Below, one piece after another: positions 30,834 through 39,492 of a stretch of 52,262 bases of DNA. The DNA is from a virus: positions 1 to 52,262 of IMG/VR virus record IMGVR_UViG_3300005563_000008. The stretch is one strand, 5' to 3'. The notes below the pieces were generated by a model. It searched no databases and was not told the origin of the DNA. It saw only the letters and a list, made by a program, of their open reading frames with translations. Both the position numbers and the translations under genes were made by a program. Position 1 is the stretch's first letter. The number at the start of each line of letters is the position of its first letter.

Positions 30834-31376
30834 ATGAAGCGTCTTTTCCGTCTGCTTTTCGCTCTAGCGCTGGCTACGGTGGTGCCCGAAGCGGCGCTGG
30901 CGCAAGTCGTCACCGTGCTACCCGTGGCCGTCAGCCCGGCCAACACCGTCAAAGACCTTGGCAACGGCCCGCTTGAGTTGCGCGTCATCCAAGGAAACTT
31001 GGCGCTGTTCACTTCGTCCGCAACTGGTGTCGGGTCCACGTCGGGTTCGTCCACCACCCTGACGCTGACGGCTTCGGCCGCCGCGAACCCGCCGTGCGTC
31101 GGTTGCATTATCTCGGGCGCCGGCATCACTTCGGGCACCACCGTGGCCGCTTTCAACGGCACGACCACCATTACCCTGTCGGCTGCCATGACCGTGGCGG
31201 CCAGCACTCCGTTGGCGTGGGGCATGGCTTGCCCGTCCAGCATTTCCGGTGTGTCCGCCTTTATCCAGGCGTCAATCGGTGGTGACTGGCCTTTCTACAC
31301 GCAAGCCCGCGTCTGCGCTGGCGCCGGCAACGGCCCCGGTGCGGTGGTGCTGCCGTTCGCCATCGGCGCGCACTAA
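30834..31376 (+). CDS. Secreted beta-rich protein in the fibre cluster
   Basis: A 180-residue protein. The N-terminus is a clear Sec signal (MKRLFRLLFALALATVVPEA then ALA before Gln24). The mature part is Thr/Ser/Gly-rich and beta-predicted, with SSATGVGSTSGSSTTLTLTA and CVGCIISGAGITSGTTVAAF. Mature N-terminal Gln is shared with two more proteins of this cluster. It could be an exported virion or surface protein. Not recognised by family. Confidence 0.6.
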   Translation: MKRLFRLLFALALATVVPEAALAQVVTVLPVAVSPANTVKDLGNGPLELRVIQGNLALFTSSATGVGSTSGSSTTLTLTASAAANPPCVGCIISGAGITSGTTVAAFNGTTTITLSAAMTVAASTPLAWGMACPSSISGVSAFIQASIGGDWPFYTQARVCAGAGNGPGAVVLPFAIGAH

Positions 31377-31384
31377 CAGAACTA

Positions 31385-31413
31385 ACGCGCTCCCGTGCAT
31401 TGCGGGGGCGCGT
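31385..31413 (+). promoter_or_regulatory. Long intergenic hairpin between fibre genes
   Basis: ACGCGCTCCCG and CGGGGGCGCGT form an 11-base stem with one G-T pair and a 7-base loop. The tail is not T-rich. It may be a processing or pausing site, or a weak terminator, between two rightward genes. Confidence 0.45.
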
Positions 31414-31447
31414 ATTCCTGCCCCCTCAAGCGCTCGGAGCGTGACAC

Positions 31448-31798
31448 ATGGCCGGCGTTGACCCGCTAAACCAATTCCCCAACAGTGTGATGGCTCGCGC
31501 GGTCCGCAAAGGACAGTCGCAATTCCGTTCCGTGGACAGCCCCGCTATCATCGTAGCCGGGGAACAGAACAACGTGAACATTGCCGCCGCATCTACGCTG
31601 ACGGTGCCGGCGAAAGCCACGTACGCGGTCGTTACCGCGGTCGGCGGCCCGCTGTACTTCACATATGACGGCAGCGTACCGAGCCCGGCCAATTACGCGG
31701 GCGTGCTGCAAGCCGGCATGTCGTTGCCGGTTTCCGGTGCATCCATGTCAACGCTTAAGGTCATCGGGACGACCATGAGCGTGAGCTACTGGAAATAA
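31448..31798 (+). CDS. Small virion-type protein
   Basis: A 116-residue protein, no signal sequence: MAGVDPLNQFPNSVMARAVR, SPAIIVAGEQNNVNIAAAST, LTVPAKATYAVVTAVGGPLY, FTYDGSVPSPANYAGVLQAG. The beta-rich jelly-roll-like pattern with LTVPAKATYAVV and YFTYDG recalls small virion surface proteins that decorate tail fibres. GGAG lies 8 bases before ATG. Not recognised. Confidence 0.5.
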   Translation: MAGVDPLNQFPNSVMARAVRKGQSQFRSVDSPAIIVAGEQNNVNIAAASTLTVPAKATYAVVTAVGGPLYFTYDGSVPSPANYAGVLQAGMSLPVSGASMSTLKVIGTTMSVSYWK

Positions 31799-31808
31799 GG
31801 GGCGCGCG

Positions 31809-32957
31809 ATGCTTAAGAAAATCCTAACTGCGGCGGCTCTTGCTCTCGCAATCGGTGCGGCGTACGCGCAAAATGCCAACATTCCGAACGGTGGGGGCGG
31901 CAGCGGCGGCACTGTCACCTTAGGCCCGGGGTCCAGTGTTGTCGGCAAGGTCGGTATTGACCAAACCACGCCCGGCACCACAAACGGCGTGGTGGTCAAC
32001 AACCCGCTTTCGACGGGCACGCCGGGCACTCCCGCCACTGACCAGGTCGTGTCGAACCAGCCCGTCAACTTGACCGTTACGGGCAACATTACGACGCAGA
32101 ACCTTAACCCGAACTCGGGAACGGCCACCGCCGGTTCTACGGTCGCGTTGAACGTCTATGGGCAGTCGTCCTGCACCGTGCAGGTGACCGGGACCTATAC
32201 CGGCTCTCTGTCGGGCCAATCCACAGTGGACGGCATCAACTGGATCACTTGGGGCTCCGCAACAGCTTTTTCGAAGAAAAGCTCCGGGCTCATGGGTGCT
32301 ACCATCACGTCCGGTGCGGTGGACATATTCAATTTTTACCCCCAGGGCTCGACGGCGGTTCGGATAACCGCGCTCGGTGCCCAAACGGGTACGGCGGTGG
32401 TGACAATCAACTGCAGTCAGTCCCCGCTCAAAGATTATGACGTAGCACAAGGGCTTGTCGCGGACGGTTCGCAGGCATCCGGCAACCCCGTTCAAATCGG
32501 CGGCGTTGTTCGAAACACCGCGGGCGCGGCAAACTCCAGCGGCTCTATGGGCCAACTGGCTATGTCGCCGGTACGGCAGCTTATCACCAAGGATTTTTCG
32601 CCCTCCGAAACTCAGTGGGCGTACGTCGCTGCGTCGGGCGGCATCTCGAACACCACTACCGCTGTAACCATGGTGGCGGCCGGTGCGTCGGGCGTGCGAA
32701 ACTTCGTAACCGGGTGCCAGATCATGTCGGAGGCACTAGGGACCGCTACCGAGTTAGCGATTAGGGACGGCGCGGCGGGCACCGTGATTTGGCGAACCAA
32801 GATCGGGACCGGCGGCATTACCGCAGGCGAAAATATCGTGTTCCCGTCGCCGCTCAAGGGGAGCGCCGCCACGTTGATGGAGGTCGTTACGTTGACCGCT
32901 TCCGGCACTGGCGCGGTGTACGTCAACTGCCAAGGGTTCCAGGCGCAGGGTGGCTAA
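31809..32957 (+). CDS. Secreted virion/fibre-associated protein
   Basis: A 382-residue protein. Sec signal MLKKILTAAALALAIGAAYA followed by Gln21. The mature part is beta-rich: IPNGGGGSGGTVTLGPGSS, GSTVALNVYGQSSCTVQVTG and GNPVQIGGVVRNTAGAANSS. The second half (YVAASGGISNTTTAVTMVAA then NFVTGCQIMSEALGTATELA) resembles virion-associated surface proteins found next to fibres. It overlaps no neighbour and is followed at once by the SGNH hydrolase. Confidence 0.6.
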   Translation: MLKKILTAAALALAIGAAYAQNANIPNGGGGSGGTVTLGPGSSVVGKVGIDQTTPGTTNGVVVNNPLSTGTPGTPATDQVVSNQPVNLTVTGNITTQNLNPNSGTATAGSTVALNVYGQSSCTVQVTGTYTGSLSGQSTVDGINWITWGSATAFSKKSSGLMGATITSGAVDIFNFYPQGSTAVRITALGAQTGTAVVTINCSQSPLKDYDVAQGLVADGSQASGNPVQIGGVVRNTAGAANSSGSMGQLAMSPVRQLITKDFSPSETQWAYVAASGGISNTTTAVTMVAAGASGVRNFVTGCQIMSEALGTATELAIRDGAAGTVIWRTKIGTGGITAGENIVFPSPLKGSAATLMEVVTLTASGTGAVYVNCQGFQAQGG

Positions 32958-32958
32958 C

Positions 32959-34506
32959 ATGCGATTGTTGACGTTCTTACTGTGCCTTCTTTGCTCTGCA
33001 GCTAACGCTGGCACGTACAACGCGCAAGCGAACAATTACATGTTCGCCACAACGCGGTTGCGTATTAACACGATTAACAACGTCGTGCCGTCGGGGAGTG
33101 AGTATTTCGCGTCCGCGGTGACGCTCGGGACGCCCGAGTACCCGATTAACAACCTAACCTGCGGATTTATGGGAACGTGGATACAGCCTGCGACCACTTC
33201 GCCGGAAGTGGTGCAAGGTAACGACACGTCCCTGGACGGCGTTTCGCTGTTGTTGAACGGCGTTTACTATCCATTTTCGCCATTCGCCACCAGTTCAACT
33301 AACTGGAATATCGCCAGCGGCGGCTACCTTTGGGTTACGGTCCACACGCCGAACCCAATCCGTCAGACCGATACCGTACAAATCATCACGACAGGCTACA
33401 CCCCAACCGGCCAAAATCGTGTGGGTGCGGCACGGGTCAAGCCCTACCTCAATGAAGGCGTGCTCTATTCGTCGTCTTCGCTGGCGTCCTACCTCACCGG
33501 AGGGACAATCGGCAACGGTTTGGGCAGCGGAAATCTGCAATACGTGCCGTCCCCGGTTACTTGCGTCGCTACCGGCTGGGACGGAAGGCCGGTTCCGTTG
33601 TTGTACGGTGACAGCATATTGTACGGCAACAATGAATATATCAATTACGGCGGCCCTCGTGGCGAAACGGGTTGGCTAGAACGCGGCATGTCGAGCACCG
33701 CATACGGCGCCCGTCGGTATCCTGCGTTCAACATGGGCGTCGCGTCTTCGAAAATGGCCGACGTTCCGACAACTTCGCAGCTGCAGTTACGCGCCGCTTT
33801 CTTCGCCGCGCTGCCAAACCTGCCGTTTAACAAGGTCTATATTGAAGGCGGTACGAACGACGGTTCGAACTCGGCCGCGAATTGGGAAACCGCTTTTAAC
33901 GCTGGGTGGACTTCGATTTCGGCCACGTGGCCTTCGGCTCCACTAACGCAGTTCACCATGCCGGCCAAGGTCACCGTTACCGACCAAAGCGGCTACACGA
34001 CCGTTGGGGGGCAGGGCTGGACCAACAACCCGTGGTGGACGCCATCGACTGGCGCTGGCGACACGGTCAACACTTACATACTCACCACCCCGGCTCCGTT
34101 GACGGCATCCCTAGACGTACGCCCGGCTTTCTCGGGTACGAACGTGGGCGGTTCCGCAAACACGTTCCGAGAGGACATATACTCGATTAGTTGTACGATC
34201 TCGACTACTGCGGTGACGGCAGGGCAGACGTTTATCAAGAGTAGCTGTCCGTTGAATATCAACACTGCGATTGCTGTCGGGACCGGGACCGCGCAAGTCG
34301 AGCAAGCGATTGTGTCCTCTGCACCGTCAACAACGTCGTGCCCGTGTCAAAGCAGCGTCTTTGCTGCCTTCGCCAACAACCACAGCATCGGTGACACGAT
34401 AAAGGAAACGCCGACTTCCGACGGCACGCACGCTTCGTCCACCGCGTACCAGCGTGCGGCCGACGAAGCTATCGGGTTTTTCAAGTCTTCGGGACGGCTG
34501 CAATGA
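32959..34506 (+). CDS. Secreted SGNH/GDSL hydrolase
   Basis: A 515-residue protein. Sec signal (MRLLTFLLCLLCSAANA). The catalytic domain carries all SGNH blocks: YGDSILYGNN (block I, nucleophile Ser), a Gly in VASSKM, GGTNDGSNS (block III Asn) and SDGTHASSTAY (block V Asp and His). A beta-rich insertion lies between blocks III and V. It is probably an esterase or deacetylase acting on acetylated surface glycans. ATG 32959 was chosen over an in-frame GTG 9 bases upstream because the signal starts there and AGGG lies at the right distance. Its stop overlaps the GH26-like gene. Confidence 0.75.
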   Translation: MRLLTFLLCLLCSAANAGTYNAQANNYMFATTRLRINTINNVVPSGSEYFASAVTLGTPEYPINNLTCGFMGTWIQPATTSPEVVQGNDTSLDGVSLLLNGVYYPFSPFATSSTNWNIASGGYLWVTVHTPNPIRQTDTVQIITTGYTPTGQNRVGAARVKPYLNEGVLYSSSSLASYLTGGTIGNGLGSGNLQYVPSPVTCVATGWDGRPVPLLYGDSILYGNNEYINYGGPRGETGWLERGMSSTAYGARRYPAFNMGVASSKMADVPTTSQLQLRAAFFAALPNLPFNKVYIEGGTNDGSNSAANWETAFNAGWTSISATWPSAPLTQFTMPAKVTVTDQSGYTTVGGQGWTNNPWWTPSTGAGDTVNTYILTTPAPLTASLDVRPAFSGTNVGGSANTFREDIYSISCTISTTAVTAGQTFIKSSCPLNINTAIAVGTGTAQVEQAIVSSAPSTTSCPCQSSVFAAFANNHSIGDTIKETPTSDGTHASSTAYQRAADEAIGFFKSSGRLQ

Positions 34507-35630
34507 TTTCGCGGCGCGCATTGATCGGCGGGGCCGGTGCGGCGTTCGCCGGGAAAGCGGCGCGCGGCCAGATAGCCGGCCCGTATGTTGCGCCGCCAAC
34601 GCTCCCGTGGCGTTCCGATAGGGTTAAGTTGGGGGTTTATTGCGGGTACGGCCGCACCAATGCGAACAACATTGCCAGCATGCAATCGTTGCTGCGCCGA
34701 ACAATCCCGCTTGGCGTTGGCTTCCTTGGCTATGACGACGCCACAACTCTAAAGGTCACTGTGGGCAACGCTATCACCGGCAGCGGCGGCGCGGTGGGTG
34801 GCTACGCAGCTTTGGGGGTCGCGAACGTATCCTTAGCAGTCCCGCTGGCTGTTACTGGCGTCTCACTTGACCAGGTGACAGCTGGAGCACTCGACACGGT
34901 TTACAACGACAACACCGGGATTGGCGGCATCAACGGGATTTGTCAACAACTGGCAGCCCTGGGCTACACGGCCCCGTACATTCGTCTCGGGCACGAATTT
35001 AACGTCGGTATCGGTCTTTGGCCGTGGTACTGCGACGACACCACCGGCAGGAATGCTGCGTCGTACAATGCCGCTTTCCGGCATGTTGTCTTGAATGATA
35101 TTAGGCCGGCGCTCCCCGGAGCGAAGATTGTTTGGAACCCCGCCGCTGGGAAAAACAACGTTGCGAACGTCGAAGACTACTACCCAGGTGATGACGTTGT
35201 GGACGTTATCGGCGTGGACCAGTATAACTATGGCGGGTTGGATATTGACAAGACCGACCCGATAGCGCGCTGGATGAACGAGACGTACGGCTGTCTCGGA
35301 ACAGCAACCGTCGGCACTCAGTACCCGTTTCGCCTTCAGTGGGCGATTGCGTTCGCCAAGGCGCACGGAAAACAGTTCGCCATACCGGAAATGGGAACCG
35401 GCTTTCTGCCCGGCAACGCCCCATGGAACATGGGTGACGACGGTTCGGTGTACATGACCAACATACTTGGCCTTGCCAACAATCCCGCCAATAACTGCGC
35501 TTTTATTGGAATGGGTGACGTAATTTGGGGCTCGCCAGCGAACTACAATACCCGGATTAGTTTTTTCACTAGCGACCCCGGCGACTACAAACCCAACTGC
35601 AGGACTGCTATGATTACCGCGTTTTCGTAA
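34503..35630 (+). CDS. GH26-like glycoside hydrolase with Tat-like signal
   Basis: A 375-residue protein. The N-terminus has SRRALIGG in a short positively charged, then hydrophobic, leader, resembling a twin-arginine signal. The body has GH26-type features: PYIRLGHEFNVGIGLWPWYC (acid/base Glu with the W..W of the mannanase family), KIVWNPAAGKNNVANVEDYY, then PGDDVVDVIGVDQYNYGG, and KQFAIPEMGTGFLP with the second Glu. It probably cleaves a mannan- or glucan-like host polysaccharide. It overlaps the SGNH gene stop by 4 bases, suggesting the two act together. Confidence 0.72.
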   Translation: MISRRALIGGAGAAFAGKAARGQIAGPYVAPPTLPWRSDRVKLGVYCGYGRTNANNIASMQSLLRRTIPLGVGFLGYDDATTLKVTVGNAITGSGGAVGGYAALGVANVSLAVPLAVTGVSLDQVTAGALDTVYNDNTGIGGINGICQQLAALGYTAPYIRLGHEFNVGIGLWPWYCDDTTGRNAASYNAAFRHVVLNDIRPALPGAKIVWNPAAGKNNVANVEDYYPGDDVVDVIGVDQYNYGGLDIDKTDPIARWMNETYGCLGTATVGTQYPFRLQWAIAFAKAHGKQFAIPEMGTGFLPGNAPWNMGDDGSVYMTNILGLANNPANNCAFIGMGDVIWGSPANYNTRISFFTSDPGDYKPNCRTAMITAFS

Positions 35631-35660
35631 TTTCGCGGACAGTTTCAAAAGGACAGTGGC

Positions 35661-35963
35661 ATGCGCTTCACTATCATTCGCGACACTAACACCGTGGCCG
35701 TCGATAGCTTGGCCTTTGAGGTCGATTGCAGCGCGCTACCGTTTGACGTACACGCCGTCCAGTGGGACGGTGCGCGCGGTGAAGTGGAATATAAGTTGCA
35801 CCATTGCGAGCACTGCAAGGCGCGTTCGAAGAAGCCCAACGAACTGTTTACTGACCCGGCGCCGTATCAACCGCTCTTGGACGCGTGGGAGGCAAAGCGG
35901 CGCACAATGCTGGAGGAAGCAAGATTGCAAGCCGAAAGGGGGGCGGTCGGTGTCGCTTCCTGA
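35661..35963 (+). CDS. Conserved small phage protein (MRFTIIRD type)
   Basis: A 100-residue protein: MRFTIIRDTNTVAVDSLAFE, VDCSALPFDVHAVQWDGARG, EVEYKLHHCEHCKARSKKPN, then a helical end. The V.WDG..GE.E and CEHC features match a family common among podoviruses and siphoviruses near fibre genes, with unknown function. AGGA lies 8 bases before ATG. Confidence 0.6.
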   Translation: MRFTIIRDTNTVAVDSLAFEVDCSALPFDVHAVQWDGARGEVEYKLHHCEHCKARSKKPNELFTDPAPYQPLLDAWEAKRRTMLEEARLQAERGAVGVAS

Positions 35964-36273
35964 TAAAAACGTACGGTGTCCCGCGGTCGGTTTCGCGCGC
36001 TCGTGTCGCGAAATTCTGGCAGAGTGCGATTGCCCTAAGTTCGTGAGTATCAAAGGTGCGGACCCGCAGACCGGAGCTATCATAGATCGGTCGGGTTGCG
36101 TGGACAGCTTTTTGCCGTTGCTCTTGATGGAAGGCGCCCAGCAAACCAGGCAAGCCGGTGCGGCCATTGACGCCCTTCGCAATGAAATTGCGAAGACAAA
36201 CGACGAAGTAAAGCAGCGTTTGCACGCGTTTTTGGGCGGACCATCTACGCTTCGCCTTCCGCACGGTTCCTGA
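35950..36273 (+). CDS. Conserved Cys-containing phage protein
   Basis: A 107-residue protein from GTG, overlapping the previous gene by 14 bases: NVRCPAVGFARSCREILAEC, DCPKFVSIKGADPQTGAIID, RSGCVDSFLPLLLMEGAQQT, then a Gln/Ala/Asn coil. The Cys spacing and RSGC.D..LPLLL are shared with small phage proteins found beside tail-fibre genes. Function unknown. The coil suggests oligomers. Confidence 0.55.
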   Translation: MSLPDKNVRCPAVGFARSCREILAECDCPKFVSIKGADPQTGAIIDRSGCVDSFLPLLLMEGAQQTRQAGAAIDALRNEIAKTNDEVKQRLHAFLGGPSTLRLPHGS

Positions 36274-36333
36274 ATGAAACTTTCTCCGGGGGACATTAGT
36301 TAGTACCGATGAACTCCGAAGCGAGGTACAAAC

Positions 36334-36573
36334 ATGGCAGCAAATCACCGTGAGCACCCCGGGGTTGGAATGCATCACCACACCATTGGCGACATACTCA
36401 CCTGGCCGGTCGCCGGCCTTTCCGTGCTTTCGTGGCCCTTCCTGGGGGACCTCCTAGAGCACATGCCGACACCAACGGCCCTGTATATGGTCGTTTCTGC
36501 GGGCTTTATGCTGTTCCAAATGTCTGATAAGCTGGGCTGGCTGGAGCGCTGGAAACGGCCGAAACAGGACTAA
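36334..36573 (+). CDS. Two-helix membrane protein, holin-like candidate
   Basis: A 79-residue protein with a His-rich start (HREHPGVGMHHHTIGDILTW), helix 1 PVAGLSVLSWPFLGDLLEH, helix 2 TALYMVVSAGFMLFQMSD and a basic Trp-containing end (KLGWLERWKRPKQD). Two helices and a charged C-terminus fit a class II holin. The holin-like gene at 44680 is closer to the endolysin, so this one may be a second holin or a tail membrane factor. Confidence 0.5.
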   Translation: MAANHREHPGVGMHHHTIGDILTWPVAGLSVLSWPFLGDLLEHMPTPTALYMVVSAGFMLFQMSDKLGWLERWKRPKQD

Positions 36574-36615
36574 AATTGAGCCGCAGACGCGCGGCGAAAC
36601 GAAGCGGGGTTCGAA

Positions 36616-36879
36616 ATGACGCGGTTCTGCGGGCACAAGACGGGCTTTAACCCGAGTGGCAACAACATGACCGACCCGAACGAAAGCGGGCCGCCCAAGA
36701 CGAAATTTGGCGGCCGTCCAGCGGTTCCGGCGGGCCAACTCAAGCGCTACCCGGGGGGCGTGGCCGAGATTTCGGACGGCAACCGGCGGCTGGCGAAGTC
36801 CAAGCACGGGGACGGCGGCGGCTCGGGTACGCGCTTCGCCACGACCGGCGGCAACGCTTTCGGCCGGGGCCGGAAGTAG
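36616..36879 (+). CDS. Small Gly/Lys/Arg-rich protein
   Basis: An 87-residue low-complexity protein: MTRFCGHKTGFNPSGNNMTD, PNESGPPKTKFGGRPAVPAG, then HGDGGGSGTRFATTGGNAFG and a basic end. Predicted disordered and basic. Not recognised. Confidence 0.45.
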   Translation: MTRFCGHKTGFNPSGNNMTDPNESGPPKTKFGGRPAVPAGQLKRYPGGVAEISDGNRRLAKSKHGDGGGSGTRFATTGGNAFGRGRK

Positions 36880-36883
36880 AGCC

Positions 36884-37300
36884 ATGTTCTACCGCCCGGG
36901 CGGTTCCGCGAAGCGGATCAATGCGCAATGCGACACGGTTTACGCCGACACCATCGGCGCGGCCACCGGCTGGCTGCCTGTGAACAAGGGCGACAACATC
37001 GCCGTGAACGTGTCACGGGCGGCGCTGGCTTTTCAATCCGCGGCGCAGAGCACCATCACGCCTTCGCCCGTGGCGCCCGAAGTCCAAATCCTTATGGAAA
37101 TGAAGCTGTATTCCGGCGACCCCGACGCGTCGGCACGGCCCATTGACCAGTGGCAGAATATGGTTGTCGCGACGCACCGCGCCGCCAACCGCACGGGCTG
37201 GGTACGGCTGCGTATTGTGAACATCAACAACGGTGACGGAACCGGGGTTGTTATGGACTTACTGGTTAACCGTACAGGGGACAGCGGGGCGGGGGTCTAG
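36884..37300 (+). CDS. Virion protein of unknown function
   Basis: A 138-residue beta-rich protein: MFYRPGGSAKRINAQCDTVY, ATGWLPVNKGDNIAVNVSRA, then MKLYSGDPDASARPIDQWQN, and the end GVVMDLLVNRTGDSGAGV. It is directly followed, with zero gap, by the first of two paralogous fibre-adaptor genes. Not recognised. Confidence 0.5.
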   Translation: MFYRPGGSAKRINAQCDTVYADTIGAATGWLPVNKGDNIAVNVSRAALAFQSAAQSTITPSPVAPEVQILMEMKLYSGDPDASARPIDQWQNMVVATHRAANRTGWVRLRIVNINNGDGTGVVMDLLVNRTGDSGAGV

Positions 37301-37933
37301 GTGTCAGGCTTCGACAACGGCACGACGCAGGGCGGGGTTTTCTTCCAGGCAAAGCAATTCGGTTCGATATTGCGGGGCTTCGGCCCGCCTGTGCCACCGG
37401 CCGGCGTTGTCGGTGACGTGTACATTGATGTACAGACGTGGTTCTTGTACAACAAACGCGGCGTTGACGGCGTGGACCCGTGGGGGCATTACCTCTTTCA
37501 AGTGCCCGCTGCCTATCAAACGCAACTCAAGTGGTTTAGTTCCGCCGCACCGGACGACAGTATCGGGGTGCCTGGTGACTACTGCCTGCTATGGGGCGGT
37601 TGGGCAAATTACGGCGTACAGCCGTCCGTCTATGGTCCGAAGACCGCCAACAATAAGTGGCCCGAGAACGGCGACGGGGGCACGCTTCCTATCGCAGCCG
37701 CGGGCGCCGGCTTCGTCACGCCCGTTGGGTTGAGCGGCGAGGGCGCCGCGATTGCGGACAGTCCTTCGACGCAGCTTATCGTTGTCGGGTTGCTTGACGA
37801 GTATATTTTGCCTATTCCGGTTTCGGCCGGCGCGGGCGACCCGGTAGCGCAACAGGGCCTGCAGTCCGGTCCCGTCGCAATTACCGTCAATGTTAATCCG
37901 ATATACAGCGCGCAAGATACGCACGGGGTTTGA
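37301..37933 (+). CDS. Fibre-cluster paralog 1
   Basis: A 210-residue protein from GTG immediately after the previous stop. It is paralogous to the next gene: MSGFDNGTTQGGVFFQAKQF, GDVYIDVQTWFLYNKRG, AAYQTQLKWFSSAAP, YCLLWGGWANYGVQPSVYGP, ending AQDTHGV. The second half carries an extra 60-residue segment not in paralog 2. GDVYIDVQTWFLY recalls the G-D-F-Y-D-x-x-T-x-x-L-Y unit seen in collagen-like and tail-fibre proteins. Probably a fibre or spike component. Confidence 0.55.
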   Translation: MSGFDNGTTQGGVFFQAKQFGSILRGFGPPVPPAGVVGDVYIDVQTWFLYNKRGVDGVDPWGHYLFQVPAAYQTQLKWFSSAAPDDSIGVPGDYCLLWGGWANYGVQPSVYGPKTANNKWPENGDGGTLPIAAAGAGFVTPVGLSGEGAAIADSPSTQLIVVGLLDEYILPIPVSAGAGDPVAQQGLQSGPVAITVNVNPIYSAQDTHGV

Positions 37934-37935
37934 CA

Positions 37936-38361
37936 GTGTCGGGTTTTGACAATGGCACGTTTCAGGGTGGGGCGTACGCGCAAACAAAACAGTTTGGCGC
38001 GATTGTACGCGGCTATGGTCCACCAGCCCCGCAAGCCGGCGTGCTCGGTGACTTCTACGTGGACGCGCAAACTTTCGAGTTGTACACCCGACGCGGCACG
38101 GGGTTAGACCCGTGGGGCCACTCACTGTACGTCCTGCCCGCGGCGTATCAAACGCGGCTCAAGTGGTTTTCATCTTCGGCGCCGTCGAACGACATCGGCA
38201 TTGACGGTGACTACTGCCTGCTATCCGGTGGCTACCCAAACTACGGCGTACAGCCTTCGATTTACGGCCCGAAGGCGGCCGGTGCGTGGCCCGCCAACCC
38301 CGCTAACATTGCGGTCCTTCAAAACCCGCTAATGACAGCGGAGGACACGCATGGTGTATAA
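37936..38361 (+). CDS. Fibre-cluster paralog 2
   Basis: A 141-residue protein from GTG: MSGFDNGTFQGGAYAQTKQF, GDFYVDAQTFELYTRRG, AAYQTRLKWFSSSAP, YCLLSGGYPNYGVQPSIYGP, ending AEDTHGV. Clear tandem duplicate of paralog 1 at protein level. Its stop lies inside the start of the collar-like gene. Confidence 0.6.
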   Translation: MSGFDNGTFQGGAYAQTKQFGAIVRGYGPPAPQAGVLGDFYVDAQTFELYTRRGTGLDPWGHSLYVLPAAYQTRLKWFSSSAPSNDIGIDGDYCLLSGGYPNYGVQPSIYGPKAAGAWPANPANIAVLQNPLMTAEDTHGV

Positions 38362-39490
38362 TCCGGTTACCGATTTCCTTGGGCTGTGGCGCTCGGGTGG
38401 CGGTCAGGTTTCTAAGCTGGAAATGCCCGGCCTGGACTACATGGTACAGGCGTTGGCGCGTGCCGGCCTTATTACGCTGTCCGTGAGCGCAACCGCCCCC
38501 GTTGCTAATCAGTCAATTACGGCGTGGCTGCAGACAGCCGTTCCGAGCTATTCGGCCGAAGGCGTCTTGCATCTGTGGGACCCTGCGGCAGCGGCGTACG
38601 CTGCCGCGTCCCCGGCGTTGCTCTTGCGCATGCTGGAGGCGTGCGCGGGGCAGAACGGCGCCTCGTGGTTTACCGTGACCGGCGGAGCCCCGGCCAACAT
38701 CGTTGGCAACAATGGTGACTTCGCCATCCGTACGGACGAACCGGGCGGTATTTACGGTCCGAAGACAGCCGGCGCGTGGCCTGTCAGTCCCATACCGGGC
38801 ACCACCGATATTATCGGCAGCACGCAACTGGATCAGACCTTTGGGGGCGCCGAAGGCACTTTGATAGTGCGTGGTCCCGCCGTGTGGGAGGGGCTGCCTG
38901 TCGGCGCGGACGGTCAGTTGTTGTACGCCATCGGCGCGCTGCCGGCGTGGATAGGGCTTTCTCCGCTCATAGATAGTTTATTCGGCAGCGTCCAGGGTTC
39001 CTTTCTGTACCGCGGGGCCACGGATTGGGAGGTGCTGGCGCCGGGTGCGGCCAGCCAAATCCTAATAACCAACGGTCCTGGTGCGGACCCCCAATGGGGG
39101 CCGCGTACGGCTGAATTTCCTTCCGGCACGGTCATGCTGTTTCAACAGACAGCCGCGCCGCCGGGCTGGACAAAGAACGTGACGTTTAACGACTACGCTT
39201 TGCGCGTCACGTCGGGGGTTGTGGGCAGCGTTGCGGGTTCGGCGTTTTCCAGCGTCTTCGCACAAACTGCGGTCGGCAGCACGACGTTGGACGTGACGCA
39301 AATCCCGCCGCACCATCATACTTATCAATACTACAGCGGCAGCGTGCACCAAGACGGTACGCAGTCGTTCACGGTGCAAACTGCGCTTGCGGCAAACGTC
39401 ACCGGGGACACCGGGGGCGGGCTGTCGCACACGCACTCCGTTAATCTTACGTTGTCGTACGTTGACGTTATCATAGCAACAAAGAATTGA
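38351..39490 (+). CDS. Tail-collar-like fibre protein
   Basis: A 379-residue protein. Residues 1-100 are the N-terminal module shared with the two following genes (YNPVTDFLGLWRS, PGLDYMVQALARAGLITLSV, then SYSAEGVLHLWDPAAAAYAA). Residues about 230-330 contain a phage tail-collar-like region: FPSGTVMLFQQTAAPPGWTK, NDYALRVTSGVVGSVAGSA, QIPPHHHTYQYYSG, and the end GLSHTHSVNLTLSYVDVIIA. The His-rich loops in such domains can hold metal. Probably a trimeric fibre or its tip. Confidence 0.65.
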   Translation: MVYNPVTDFLGLWRSGGGQVSKLEMPGLDYMVQALARAGLITLSVSATAPVANQSITAWLQTAVPSYSAEGVLHLWDPAAAAYAAASPALLLRMLEACAGQNGASWFTVTGGAPANIVGNNGDFAIRTDEPGGIYGPKTAGAWPVSPIPGTTDIIGSTQLDQTFGGAEGTLIVRGPAVWEGLPVGADGQLLYAIGALPAWIGLSPLIDSLFGSVQGSFLYRGATDWEVLAPGAASQILITNGPGADPQWGPRTAEFPSGTVMLFQQTAAPPGWTKNVTFNDYALRVTSGVVGSVAGSAFSSVFAQTAVGSTTLDVTQIPPHHHTYQYYSGSVHQDGTQSFTVQTALAANVTGDTGGGLSHTHSVNLTLSYVDVIIATKN

Positions 39491-39492
39491 AC

